Under the pieces are notes generated by a model. That model did not search any database. It was not told the origin of the DNA and was given only the letters and a program-made list of their open reading frames with translations. This document shows, piece by piece, positions 50,984-59,291 of a stretch of 64,000 bases of DNA; position 1 is the stretch's first letter, and the number at the start of each line of letters is the position of its first letter. Source of the stretch: Anaerolineales bacterium (lineage in GTDB: Bacteria; Chloroflexota; Anaerolineae; Anaerolineales; Villigracilaceae); the NCBI GenBank assembly GCA_014379595.1, contig JACMLM010000003.1:1-64000 (forward strand). Direction: 5' to 3'. A program made the translations under genes and the position numbers.

Positions 50984-52588
50984 ATGCCTTTTCAAAGAAA
51001 TACCCGCTCCTATTTACCTGTTTACGTCCTGGTAATCGCTGCCTTACTCGCCTCTTGCGCCCCTGCAACGGTTACTCCTGTAGTTTTGCCATCCTACGAC
51101 CCATTCCTGCCGATTCTAGAAGGCACTTCTGTAGTTCCTGTACTAACCAGCGCAAACTCTACGGCCTCTGCAACGGCTACACGTCCAGCAACACCTACTC
51201 GTGTACCTATTACTATCTCGCCCCCTGCCACAACCTCACTAGAAGAAATTATCAGCACTCCCACACCAGATGCTGAACGGATATTGCCGACTCCGCGTCA
51301 GGATGCGGATCAATATATAGTTCAATCAGGAGATACGTTGGGCATCATCGCCCAAAAATATGGAATCAGCGTGGAAGTATTAATGCAGGCTAACAATTTA
51401 ACAGATGCAAATCTGCTGGACGTAGGAATGATGTTAAACGTCCCTGCGCCTGAGCCCGGAGACAGCGGAACCTCTTTCAAAGTCATCCCTGACTCGGAAT
51501 TGGTGTATGGGCCTGCGACTGTCTTTTTTGATATCAACGATTTTATCCAAAGCCAAAATGGATATCTTGCCAGTTACACACAGGATGTGAATGGTGAAAT
51601 CTTAACTGGTAATGAAATTGTTCTCTTGGTGGCTCGAAACTATTCAGTTAATCCTCGTTTATTATTGGCATTACTTGAACACCAAAGTGGATGGGTAACA
51701 AACCTGGAACCATTCAACACATCTTATCCGATGGGATTGCTCGATGAGTTTCATTATGGTTTGTATCGTCAACTCACATGGGCGGCTGATACACTCAATC
51801 GTGGATATTATTTATGGAAAGCGAATGCACTTTCTACTTATGTATTAAATGACGGGATAGTAGTTCCTATTGACCCAACCATTAATGCAGGGACAACAGC
51901 CGTGCAATATTTCTTTGCGCAGTTAGATGACCGCCCAACATGGGAGCAGGATGTCAGCGGTACAGGTCTGCTGCTCACTTACTATGTTTTTTTTGGTAAT
52001 CCATTTAATTATGCAATCGAACCGCTCATGTCTCCTTCTATTTCGCAGCCAGATCTCACTCTTCCATTCAACGAAGGCGAAACATGGTATTTCACCGGCG
52101 GACCTCATGGCGGCTGGGATTCAGGTTCAGCATGGGCCGCACTTGATTTTGCTCCACCCGGTGAAAGCGGAACCTGTTTTACCAGTCCGTACTGGGTCAC
52201 AGCAGTGGCCGATGGTCCTATCATTCGTGCGTCAAATGGCGCCGTGATCCAGGATCTCGATAACGATGGCTATGAACAAACTGGCTGGGTCATTTTTTAT
52301 ATGCACATAGCAGAAGAAGAACGCGCCGAAGCGGGCGAATATCTTTTCGCCGGCGAACATGTAGGTCATGCATCGTGTGAAGGTGGTATTTCAAATGCCA
52401 CTCATCTGCATATTGCTAGAAAATTTAATGGCGAATGGGTTGCGGCCGATGGTCCTTTGCCTTTTAACCTCGACGGTTGGGTGTCCAGCGGAGACGGTGC
52501 TGAGTATGATGGCTTTCTAAAAAAATATGGCTTTCCGTTTGTTGAGGCGTGGGACAGCGTAAACGACCTTAACCAAATAACTCGTTAA
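50984..52588 (+). CDS. LysM plus LytM-like lipoprotein, paralogue 1
   Basis: 534 residues. Lipobox LLASC (Cys25), Thr/Ser/Pro linker, LysM (about 107-152: YIVQSGDTLGIIAQKYGISVEVLMQANNL), a large helical middle domain (NYSVNPRLLLALLEHQSGW) and a C-terminal M23-like domain with ALDFAPP and HLHIARKFNGEW. The His that normally opens HxxxD is Trp; a conserved His in GGPHGGW upstream may replace it. Probably binds and may trim peptidoglycan outside the cell. First of three tandem copies. Confidence 0.88.
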   Translation: MPFQRNTRSYLPVYVLVIAALLASCAPATVTPVVLPSYDPFLPILEGTSVVPVLTSANSTASATATRPATPTRVPITISPPATTSLEEIISTPTPDAERILPTPRQDADQYIVQSGDTLGIIAQKYGISVEVLMQANNLTDANLLDVGMMLNVPAPEPGDSGTSFKVIPDSELVYGPATVFFDINDFIQSQNGYLASYTQDVNGEILTGNEIVLLVARNYSVNPRLLLALLEHQSGWVTNLEPFNTSYPMGLLDEFHYGLYRQLTWAADTLNRGYYLWKANALSTYVLNDGIVVPIDPTINAGTTAVQYFFAQLDDRPTWEQDVSGTGLLLTYYVFFGNPFNYAIEPLMSPSISQPDLTLPFNEGETWYFTGGPHGGWDSGSAWAALDFAPPGESGTCFTSPYWVTAVADGPIIRASNGAVIQDLDNDGYEQTGWVIFYMHIAEEERAEAGEYLFAGEHVGHASCEGGISNATHLHIARKFNGEWVAADGPLPFNLDGWVSSGDGAEYDGFLKKYGFPFVEAWDSVNDLNQITR

Positions 52589-52613
52589 TTCATCCAAACT
52601 TAATCTAGGCGGA

Positions 52614-52619
52614 TATAAT
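52614..52619 (+). promoter_or_regulatory. -10 box before LysM lipoprotein paralogue 2
   Basis: TATAAT ends 11 bases before the ATG at 52631; a leader of only 4-5 nt is expected. This gives the second paralogue its own promoter. Confidence 0.55.
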
Positions 52620-52630
52620 CAGCCCAGCCT

Positions 52631-54250
52631 ATGAACCGTATCCTTATTCTTTTCACCGCATTATCTCTGACATTATCAGCCTGCGGATCTTCCCCTTCGA
52701 TATGGGGCGTCCCACCTACTCCCACAGCTGATATCTCAAACCCATCACCGAGTCCGATCGACCCGTTTGCTGTTCAAGACGACCCGATCATTTTCCCCAC
52801 CTCAACGACTCCTCCTCAAATCGAAACAGAAGCTTTTTATACACCCACTTCTACACCGGATGGTGCAGCGCCGATCATTGTGCCAACATATACACAATCA
52901 TATGACTCTGCCCCTTTCTTATACTATGCTCAAAGTGGAGATATGCTTGTTGCTGTTGCCAACCGTTTTGGGGTGGAAGCATCCGAAATAATTTCAGATG
53001 CAGATTTGACCAAAACAACTTTAATAGATCCAGGCACGTTACTTGTTATTCCAAATCGCATCACAGAACCAACCACACCTAATATTCAGATCATGCCGGA
53101 TGCAGAGATCATTTTCTCCAGCACAGCCGTGGACTTCAACATAGAAGAATATACAAAACAGGCAAATGGTTATTTAAGCACTTTCAATGATTATCTCGGC
53201 TCTACCGGGAAAATATCAGGCAGCAAGGCTATTGAACGCCTGGCTATCGAAAATTCGGTCAACCCACGCTTGATACTTGGCCTGCTTGAATTTGAAGGGC
53301 GTTGGGTGCGCGGCCAGCCGGTAGACGTATTGCACAGAGATTTCCCCATGGGATTTAATGATTACCACTACAAAGGTATGACAGTGCAAATGGTATGGGC
53401 CATTAACACGATGTCGATTGCATATTATGGATGGCGCGCCGGCACGATCACTCACCTCGAATTTTCAGATGGAACCACACTTCGCCTTGACCCGCGCTTG
53501 AATGCCGGTACTGTTGCTATTCAGTATTTATTTTCGCAGGTTCACAGCCAGTCACAATGGGCACAGATCATCAATCCTGATTCGGGCTTCCCTGCCATAT
53601 ATGAGGAAATGTTTGGTGATCCATGGGCGCGTGCAGATGCAGTTAATCCAATCTTTCCATCAGCGTTAAATCAACCTACACTCGTCCTGCCTTTTGAACC
53701 CAATGTCAAATGGAGTTTTACCGGCGGTCCTCATAATGCTTGGGGGCAGATCAACCCAAATATCTACGGCCGCTCACACAGTGTATACGCCGCAATCGAT
53801 TTTGCTCCAGCCGCAGCCAAAAGTGGTTGCATTGCTACTACTACCTGGATAGTTGCTTCTGCTCCTGGCTTGGTGGTTCGCTCAGAAAATGGCGCAGTGA
53901 TGGTTGACCTGGATGGTGATGGCTACGAACAAACAGGTTGGAATCTTCTTTATATGCATGTCGCTGCAAAAGATCGTGTACCCTTAGGTACATGGTTGGA
54001 AGTGAACGACCGCATCGGTCATGCGTCTTGTGAAGGCGGCGTCTCAACGGGAACACATCTTCACTTTACGAGAAAATATAATGGCGAATGGGTTACTGCG
54101 GATGGACCAATTCCTTTTATCCTGAGTGGCTGGCGTGTTATAGCTGGTGAAGCACCCTATAAAGGCAAGCTTGTACGTGGCGATCAAGTCATTCCCGCCG
54201 ACCTCGTCAGCCAGCTTTGGTCAAATATATTCCGCGAAGAAGATGAATAA
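52631..54250 (+). CDS. LysM plus LytM-like lipoprotein, paralogue 2
   Basis: 539 residues. Lipobox LSAC (Cys18), linker, LysM-like repeat (YYAQSGDMLVAVANRFGVEASEI), the same middle domain (ENSVNPRLILGLLEFEGRW) and M23-like end with GGPHNAWG, AAIDFAPA and HLHFTRKYNGEW. The HxxxD His is Tyr. Its stop overlaps the third gene by 8 bases. Divergent enough from its neighbours to be an old duplication. Confidence 0.88.
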   Translation: MNRILILFTALSLTLSACGSSPSIWGVPPTPTADISNPSPSPIDPFAVQDDPIIFPTSTTPPQIETEAFYTPTSTPDGAAPIIVPTYTQSYDSAPFLYYAQSGDMLVAVANRFGVEASEIISDADLTKTTLIDPGTLLVIPNRITEPTTPNIQIMPDAEIIFSSTAVDFNIEEYTKQANGYLSTFNDYLGSTGKISGSKAIERLAIENSVNPRLILGLLEFEGRWVRGQPVDVLHRDFPMGFNDYHYKGMTVQMVWAINTMSIAYYGWRAGTITHLEFSDGTTLRLDPRLNAGTVAIQYLFSQVHSQSQWAQIINPDSGFPAIYEEMFGDPWARADAVNPIFPSALNQPTLVLPFEPNVKWSFTGGPHNAWGQINPNIYGRSHSVYAAIDFAPAAAKSGCIATTTWIVASAPGLVVRSENGAVMVDLDGDGYEQTGWNLLYMHVAAKDRVPLGTWLEVNDRIGHASCEGGVSTGTHLHFTRKYNGEWVTADGPIPFILSGWRVIAGEAPYKGKLVRGDQVIPADLVSQLWSNIFREEDE

Positions 54251-55730
54251 AATAGAAAAAAAAATTCACAAGATCTCAACAGCGTTTCTAACGACTGTAA
54301 TTTTCATTACATCCTGCGGTACACCTTCAAATGCATTAGTGATACCTACTTCCAATCAAGTGGATAACGTATCGCTTCCAGCACTTGCTCAAACGCCGCT
54401 GCCAACACGCACAACGTTTACACCGGGTGAACTGGTAGATTACACCGCTCAATCAGGAGATACACTTCCCACATTGGCCCTCCGCTTCAACACAACTGTA
54501 GATGAGATTTTACAAGCCAATATACAGATTCCACGTGATGCAACCACCATGCCACCGGGCATGCCGATGAAGATTCCAATCTACTATCTGGCATTATGGG
54601 CCAGTCCATTTCAGATCTTGCCAGATCATGCATTTGTTAATAGTCCTACAGGTATCGGGTTCAACACGGCTGCTTTCGTTGCAGCTCAACCCGGTTGGCT
54701 AAAAAATTATCGTGTCTACGTCAGTGGTGATTGGCGTTCCGGTGCAGAGATGGTGGATTATGTTGCTGTCAATTACAGTATCAATCCGCGTCTCTTGCTT
54801 GCCATTCTTGAACATCAAAGCGGCGCACTCTCTCAACCCGATATACCAACGAGAAAAAACATACTAGGGTTTACGCGCCGCTTTTGGGAATCGCCATATC
54901 TACAACTTGTGGTTGCAGCCAACACATTGAACAACGGATACTATAGTTGGCGAGCCGGCACGCTACTTGAATTTGAAGATACTAACAATATCCTCATTCG
55001 GCCAGACCCATGGCAGAATGCGGCCTCTGTTGCGCTTCAATATTACTACTCAAGAATTTTTGCAGGAAATGAATACACAGTCGCAACCGGACCTGAAGGC
55101 CTTATCCAGACATACGAAAAGTTTTTCGGCGACCCATGGAATGACTCCTTCGTTCTCATCCCCGGCAGTTTGCAACAACCAGTGCTTTCGCTTCCCTTTC
55201 CTAGTGATCAGGTGTGGACCTATACTGGTGGGCCACACACAGGCTGGGGAACTGGCGAGCCTTTATCTGCAGTAGACTTTGCCCCTCCTGCCGAGAAATC
55301 TGGCTGTGCCACTGCTGCCGTAGAAAATTTTGCCACAGCCATGGCAGATGGCTTGGTTGTTCGCTCAGGTATTGATGGCATTGCCCTTGATCTTGACAAA
55401 GACGGCGATGAACGCACAGGCTGGGTTATCTTTTACCTTCACCTTGCCGATGAACAACGCGCGCCACTAGGGTCAGACCTGGAAGCCGGCGAGTTGATCG
55501 GTTATCCATCCTGCCGGGGAGGGCATTCCACGGGAACGCATGTACATATTGCGCGAAAATATAATGGCGAGTGGATCGTTGCTGATAGCGCGCTGCCACT
55601 AACCATGAGTGGATGGGTTGCTCACAATGGCAGCCGTGATTATCTTGGGACGCTTACAAAAGGCACCTCCACTGTGATTGCCTGCGATTGTTCAAATGCA
55701 TATAGTGCAGTCAGCGCGGGATATCCGTAA
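54243..55730 (+). CDS. LysM plus LytM-like lipoprotein, paralogue 3
   Basis: 495 residues. Signal FLTTVIFITSC (Cys25), short linker, LysM (YTAQSGDTLPTLALRFNTTVDEILQANI), middle domain (NYSINPRLLLAILEHQSGA) and M23-like end with GGPHTGWG, SAVDFAPP and THVHIARKYNGEW. The HxxxD His is replaced by Leu. Start chosen at 54243 for the signal peptide; the longer frame lies inside gene 2. A terminator follows. Confidence 0.88.
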   Translation: MNKIEKKIHKISTAFLTTVIFITSCGTPSNALVIPTSNQVDNVSLPALAQTPLPTRTTFTPGELVDYTAQSGDTLPTLALRFNTTVDEILQANIQIPRDATTMPPGMPMKIPIYYLALWASPFQILPDHAFVNSPTGIGFNTAAFVAAQPGWLKNYRVYVSGDWRSGAEMVDYVAVNYSINPRLLLAILEHQSGALSQPDIPTRKNILGFTRRFWESPYLQLVVAANTLNNGYYSWRAGTLLEFEDTNNILIRPDPWQNAASVALQYYYSRIFAGNEYTVATGPEGLIQTYEKFFGDPWNDSFVLIPGSLQQPVLSLPFPSDQVWTYTGGPHTGWGTGEPLSAVDFAPPAEKSGCATAAVENFATAMADGLVVRSGIDGIALDLDKDGDERTGWVIFYLHLADEQRAPLGSDLEAGELIGYPSCRGGHSTGTHVHIARKYNGEWIVADSALPLTMSGWVAHNGSRDYLGTLTKGTSTVIACDCSNAYSAVSAGYP

Positions 55731-55741
55731 AATATAAAAAT

Positions 55742-55769
55742 AAAAAAGCTCAGATATCTGAGCTTTTTT
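55742..55769. terminator. Bidirectional terminator between convergent genes
   Basis: A 28-bp perfect palindrome, AAAAAAGCTCAGAT with its complement, between the LysM genes and the minus-strand osmC-like gene. Confidence 0.92.
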
Positions 55770-55784
55770 ATTAGCTAAACATCT

Positions 55785-56258
55785 TTAGTATTCGCTAGTT
55801 GATTTCAAAATATACTCGCCATTTTTTATCAATGTCTTCCCATCTTCATCGAATATTTTATAAATCATCTGGATTGGAAAAGCATTATTCAACATTGCCT
55901 GGGCAGGGCAATATTTCTCTGCTGAAAGTTCAATAGCACGTACCACAGCAACCTCTTGTATATTCTTTCCTGTCACAACATATTCGATCACCGCATGAGT
56001 AAATACCTTTGGGTGTTCAGGTGATCGCTCAGCGTGGACTTTTACTTGAAAATCTGTAACGGCTTGTTTCTTCTTTTGTAAAATAGAGATAACATCCATA
56101 CCCGTGCAGCCGCCAAGCCCCAGCGCAAGATATTCCATGGGATTTGCGGCGCTATTATTACCTCCCACTGATTCATCTGCATCCATTTTTTGTACAAAGC
56201 CAGTTTTGCCTGCACCTTCAAAAGACATTCTGCCTTTCCAATTTAACATGACATCCAT
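55785..56258 (-). CDS. OsmC/Ohr-family peroxiredoxin-like protein
   Basis: 157 residues. Reactive cysteines Cys51 (GGCTGMDV) and Cys117 (EKYCPAQAML) match the OsmC family, thiol peroxidases for organic hydroperoxides. Starts 3 bases after the TlpA-like gene stop on the same strand, so both form an operon of redox proteins. Confidence 0.93.
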   Translation of the reverse strand: MDVMLNWKGRMSFEGAGKTGFVQKMDADESVGGNNSAANPMEYLALGLGGCTGMDVISILQKKKQAVTDFQVKVHAERSPEHPKVFTHAVIEYVVTGKNIQEVAVVRAIELSAEKYCPAQAMLNNAFPIQMIYKIFDEDGKTLIKNGEYILKSTSEY

Positions 56259-56261
56259 CGT

Positions 56262-56810
56262 CTACTCCATAATTAGATCAGATACATATTTTTCGAGATT
56301 CTTTTTTGAGATGGCACCCGCCCACATCAAGCGGACTTGTCCATTTCGGTCTATCACATAAGAACTAGGCAAGCCGACTGTATGAAATTCACTTTGTGAT
56401 TGATAATCTTTATCCAACCATATTGGGAAGGTTAACTCAAATTCTTTAACAAATGGCATAACAGTTTCAAGAGATTCTTTCTGATTAATTGCGATCAACA
56501 CAAAACCGTTCTCTTTATATTTTTCATAAAAGACTTGCAAGGCTGGCATTTCTTCAGTGCATGGAAGGCACCATGTAGCCCAAAAATTAACCAGAACAAC
56601 ACTTCCGAGATGATCATCCAAAGATACTATATTGCCTGAAATATCTTGCAAAGTCAGGTCAGGTGCAGGGAAATCTACTTGAACAGGAACAGTTGAAAAG
56701 TCCTGAGCGGAAGCGGAGTACTTATTCAAAACAATAAACAACAGAATCCCAAACGAGATGAGTCCGATGCCGATCATTATGGTGTAAAAACGTTTGGGAG
56801 GAGTAGTCAT
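56262..56810 (-). CDS. TlpA/ResA-like membrane-anchored thioredoxin
   Basis: 182 residues. One N-terminal anchor helix (about 10-28) and a thioredoxin fold outside the membrane with WCLPC (Cys81, Cys84) and cis-Pro in GLPSSY. FWATWCxPCxxEMP is typical of TlpA/ResA, which reduce disulfides for cytochrome c maturation or act more generally. Operon with the OsmC-like gene. Confidence 0.92.
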   Translation of the reverse strand: MTTPPKRFYTIMIGIGLISFGILLFIVLNKYSASAQDFSTVPVQVDFPAPDLTLQDISGNIVSLDDHLGSVVLVNFWATWCLPCTEEMPALQVFYEKYKENGFVLIAINQKESLETVMPFVKEFELTFPIWLDKDYQSQSEFHTVGLPSSYVIDRNGQVRLMWAGAISKKNLEKYVSDLIME

Positions 56811-56871
56811 TACAGTCTTTGAAGATATGTACCTGCAAAAAATTACACTTTTATCGCTTGCATCATAAACT

Positions 56872-56907
56872 ACTAAACTTTAGTGAAAGATATCGGTAAA
56901 TATTACC
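56872..56907 (-). promoter_or_regulatory. Two small palindromes upstream of tlpA-osmC
   Basis: ACTAAACTTTAGT (56872-56884) and GGTAAATATTACC (56895-56907) are 13-bp palindromes about 62 and 85 bases before the tlpA ATG. They may be operators. The first uses ACTAAA and TTTAGT half-sites like the GbsR-type operator at 16897, but arranged the other way round. Confidence 0.45.
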
Positions 56908-56937
56908 AATTTTAGTTTAGCAAATTATGCGATACTA

Positions 56938-56983
56938 TTTACACAAGACATCCCCGCGAATTCGTGGGGATGTCTTGTGTAAA
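56938..56983 (-). terminator. Terminator of the 57.7-kb minus-strand gene
   Basis: TTTACACAAGACATCCCC and GGGGATGTCTTGTGTAAA (18 bp) enclose the inner palindrome CGAATTCG. It lies 6 bases beyond the stop codon of the gene at 56990. Confidence 0.88.
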
Positions 56984-56989
56984 TAGGTT

Positions 56990-57754
56990 TTATGAACGAT
57001 GAGTGAAATACCTGAAGAGTATAAAAATACCAGCGCCGATCATAACGAATGCCCAGAGATAGTTTGCAACTTCCAGCAACGATGCGATGCCAAGCACTCC
57101 CATCACGCCCAACCCAAGCGCGGGCCAGTATGCCCATTGCATTCCCGTCAACAAGGCAACCAGCAGGAACGTAAGTGCAAGGCCGAAAAAGAAAAAGCCC
57201 GCAGTTTGAAATTCACCAAACCGTTCTGCCGCAATGGTAACGCCTGCTAGCGTAGCCAAAACACCCGCTGGAATTAACGCCCACCATCTTTCAGTACGAT
57301 TGGTGAAGAATACGATTAAAAATGCAACCCCGATGCCGCCGAGGAAAATTGCGCCGCCTATATCTTCATAACGCTGGGATGCAATGATCATTACAGCAAG
57401 CGCTGTCAACACACAGGCTGGGATGACTGCCCACCATCTTTCGGTTCGGCCGGTGAGGTAAACATACCAAAATGAAAGACCAATGCCACCGAGGAAAAGA
57501 GCGCCACCAAAATCATCAAGCGATTCAGGAAGCAGAATTAATGCTCCAAGCGCAAGTAGTGTAAAGCTAGGGAATGCGCTCCACCAATTTCCACCAAAAA
57601 GAAGTGAGAGAAATAACACACCCAAAGCAATAAATAAGCCTCCCCAAAAAATGTTGGGGGCGTTATTGAGGTAGCCCATGGTCTGCAGCAATGCAAGCAC
57701 ACCGCCTAGTAAAAGCATAAATCCAAATACAATTCGCGGATCAAATCGTTTCAT
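56990..57754 (-). CDS. Polytopic membrane protein with internal repeats (LiaI/DUF5668-like)
   Basis: 254 residues, about eight or nine short membrane helices in a repeating pattern: TGRTERWWAVIPACVLTALAVMIIA and TNRTERWWALIPAGVLATLAGVTIA, each followed by an FLGGIG(L/V) helix. Start ATG at 57754 with GAGAGG upstream; a TTG two codons earlier is possible. Function unknown; neighbours suggest an envelope-stress role like LiaI. A palindromic repeat separates it from the LiaF-like gene. Confidence 0.8.
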   Translation of the reverse strand: MKRFDPRIVFGFMLLLGGVLALLQTMGYLNNAPNIFWGGLFIALGVLFLSLLFGGNWWSAFPSFTLLALGALILLPESLDDFGGALFLGGIGLSFWYVYLTGRTERWWAVIPACVLTALAVMIIASQRYEDIGGAIFLGGIGVAFLIVFFTNRTERWWALIPAGVLATLAGVTIAAERFGEFQTAGFFFFGLALTFLLVALLTGMQWAYWPALGLGVMGVLGIASLLEVANYLWAFVMIGAGIFILFRYFTHRS

Positions 57755-57778
57755 TATCAATTCCTCTCGTGTTTACTC

Positions 57779-57849
57779 TTTGGAGTCAGCCAGCTTGCTG
57801 GCGAATTTGCAAGAGCACCCACAGGGCACACGAGCTCTTGCACTCCAAA
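57779..57849 (+). repeat. 71-bp modular palindromic repeat (copy B)
   Basis: Outer arms TTTGGAGT and ACTCCAAA (57842-57849). Hairpin 1 is GCCAGC-TT-GCTGGC, spacer GAATTT, hairpin 2 GCAAGAGC...GCTCTTGC with a 17-nt loop beginning ACCCACAGGGCA. Same length as copy A at 25878-25948, with the stems exchanged between the two hairpins. Confidence 0.85.
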
Positions 57850-57856
57850 TATTAGT

Positions 57857-58654
57857 TTACTTAATTTTTATCGAAGCAGCACCTGCATCAATGTTCATGT
57901 CAACTGTATTGGCGGCGGTATCATAATCGGATGTTTGATAGTACCTGCCATTACGCGGAAAACGTGTCTCATCGATCTGCATATCTACTGCGCCAATCGT
58001 GGCATGGATTCGGGCAGAGAGTCCCTCAGGGACGATAATTTCCAAAGAGGCCGCACCAAGATCGAGGTCCGCATGGAAACGGCCTTTTGATGGCAGCGTC
58101 AGCTTTGTATCGCTTGCGCCCATGTCCAAGTCTAAAGATGCAATGTTTAGATCGCGCAAATCCAGATCAGATTTATTAGCGCCTAAATTTAATTTCAATG
58201 CAATTGGAATTTCAGCATTCAGAGAAACATCCCAATTAATGTGATTATGCGGCCCAAAGAAAGGAAAATCAAACACATCTTTCACGGGTCTCATGCGGAC
58301 CTCAAGCCTGTCTCCGTTTCGATTGGCTTTGTGATCCAACCCACCAGAGAAAGAGCCATGCGCGAATTCATTTGTAAGCGCGCCGCTATGAATTTTTAAA
58401 TCACCAGCACCGTGATTAAGTTTGAGGCCTACAGATGCAGCTCCTTGAAGATCAATAACCGCATTTTCAACTTCACCTTTACCCTGAAAGAAAACACCAA
58501 TCAACACCCAAAGACCGCCAAATATGAGAAGCGCGGGCCAAAAGAGTTCTGTAGGCGACATACCATTTGGAAGTTTAATGCCCATTGCATTAGCAAGCAT
58601 TAGCCCGCCAACAAGAAGCAGAATGACGCCCCAAACCAATTGATTGCGCCGCAT
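57857..58654 (-). CDS. LiaF-like membrane-anchored adhesin/response protein
   Basis: 265 residues. Two N-terminal helices (MRRNQLVWGVILLLVGGLML and the ALLIFGGLWVLIGV helix), then a right-handed beta domain with repeats of LDLRDLNIASLDLDMGAS and LDLGAASLEIIVPEG, as in LiaF/DUF2154 and toast_rack domains of envelope-stress proteins. Start at 58654 drops an unrelated 18-residue extension. The next gene ends 2 bases upstream. Confidence 0.85.
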   Translation of the reverse strand: MRRNQLVWGVILLLVGGLMLANAMGIKLPNGMSPTELFWPALLIFGGLWVLIGVFFQGKGEVENAVIDLQGAASVGLKLNHGAGDLKIHSGALTNEFAHGSFSGGLDHKANRNGDRLEVRMRPVKDVFDFPFFGPHNHINWDVSLNAEIPIALKLNLGANKSDLDLRDLNIASLDLDMGASDTKLTLPSKGRFHADLDLGAASLEIIVPEGLSARIHATIGAVDMQIDETRFPRNGRYYQTSDYDTAANTVDMNIDAGAASIKIK

Positions 58655-58656
58655 GG

Positions 58657-59184
58657 CTATTCTTCTCTCTTGCGGAATGAACGATAGATTCCGCTGCCAA
58701 GCACCCATAAGCCAAGCAGGATCAACAAGACCGCGGGGATGTAATTACCAAGCAGCGCCCAGCCCCCGAAGAATGAAGAGAAGACGAGAAATAATACGGC
58801 GCTAAAAACCATCGCGTTGAGGCCGCGCTTAATATTATGCGCAGTGTTATCTCCGAGGAGGCCTGCTACTATGGAGCCAACGCCAACAAACCCCAGCACC
58901 AGAAACCACATATACCAATCATTGTAACTGCCGATATTCTCAAAGTAATAAAAGATGCCGCCAATTCCCGCCACAACTGCGGCAGGGACGGACAAACCAG
59001 GCTGGCCAAGCACAAGGCCAACGATGAATATTCCTGCGCCGATCAAAAACATATTCATCGGCCATTCGGTATATTTTTCAAATATCGCGTGAAAAGCTGG
59101 CATGGTTTTATCAAGCAGAAACCACGCACCAAGTAAAATTAAAATAACGCCGAGGGCAAGTTGTGTACGACCTTGTCTGTTCAT
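58657..59184 (-). CDS. LiaI/DUF5668-like membrane protein
   Basis: 175 residues, about five helices, starting LALGVILILLGAWFLLDKTM, ending with a GSGIYRSFRKREE tail. AAAGGAGA gives a strong ribosome site. First gene of the 59.2-57.0 kb minus-strand module. The 107 bases upstream (59185-59291) hold its promoter region only. Confidence 0.82.
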   Translation of the reverse strand: MNRQGRTQLALGVILILLGAWFLLDKTMPAFHAIFEKYTEWPMNMFLIGAGIFIVGLVLGQPGLSVPAAVVAGIGGIFYYFENIGSYNDWYMWFLVLGFVGVGSIVAGLLGDNTAHNIKRGLNAMVFSAVLFLVFSSFFGGWALLGNYIPAVLLILLGLWVLGSGIYRSFRKREE

Positions 59185-59291
59185 AAAGTATTCTCCTTTG
59201 AGGAAGTTTTCTATTTTAGTTTATTACCTTTTGGGCAAAAAGAAAAGTCTTTGAAGATATACGAGTGACATAATCATAAAGTTGCGGTTAT

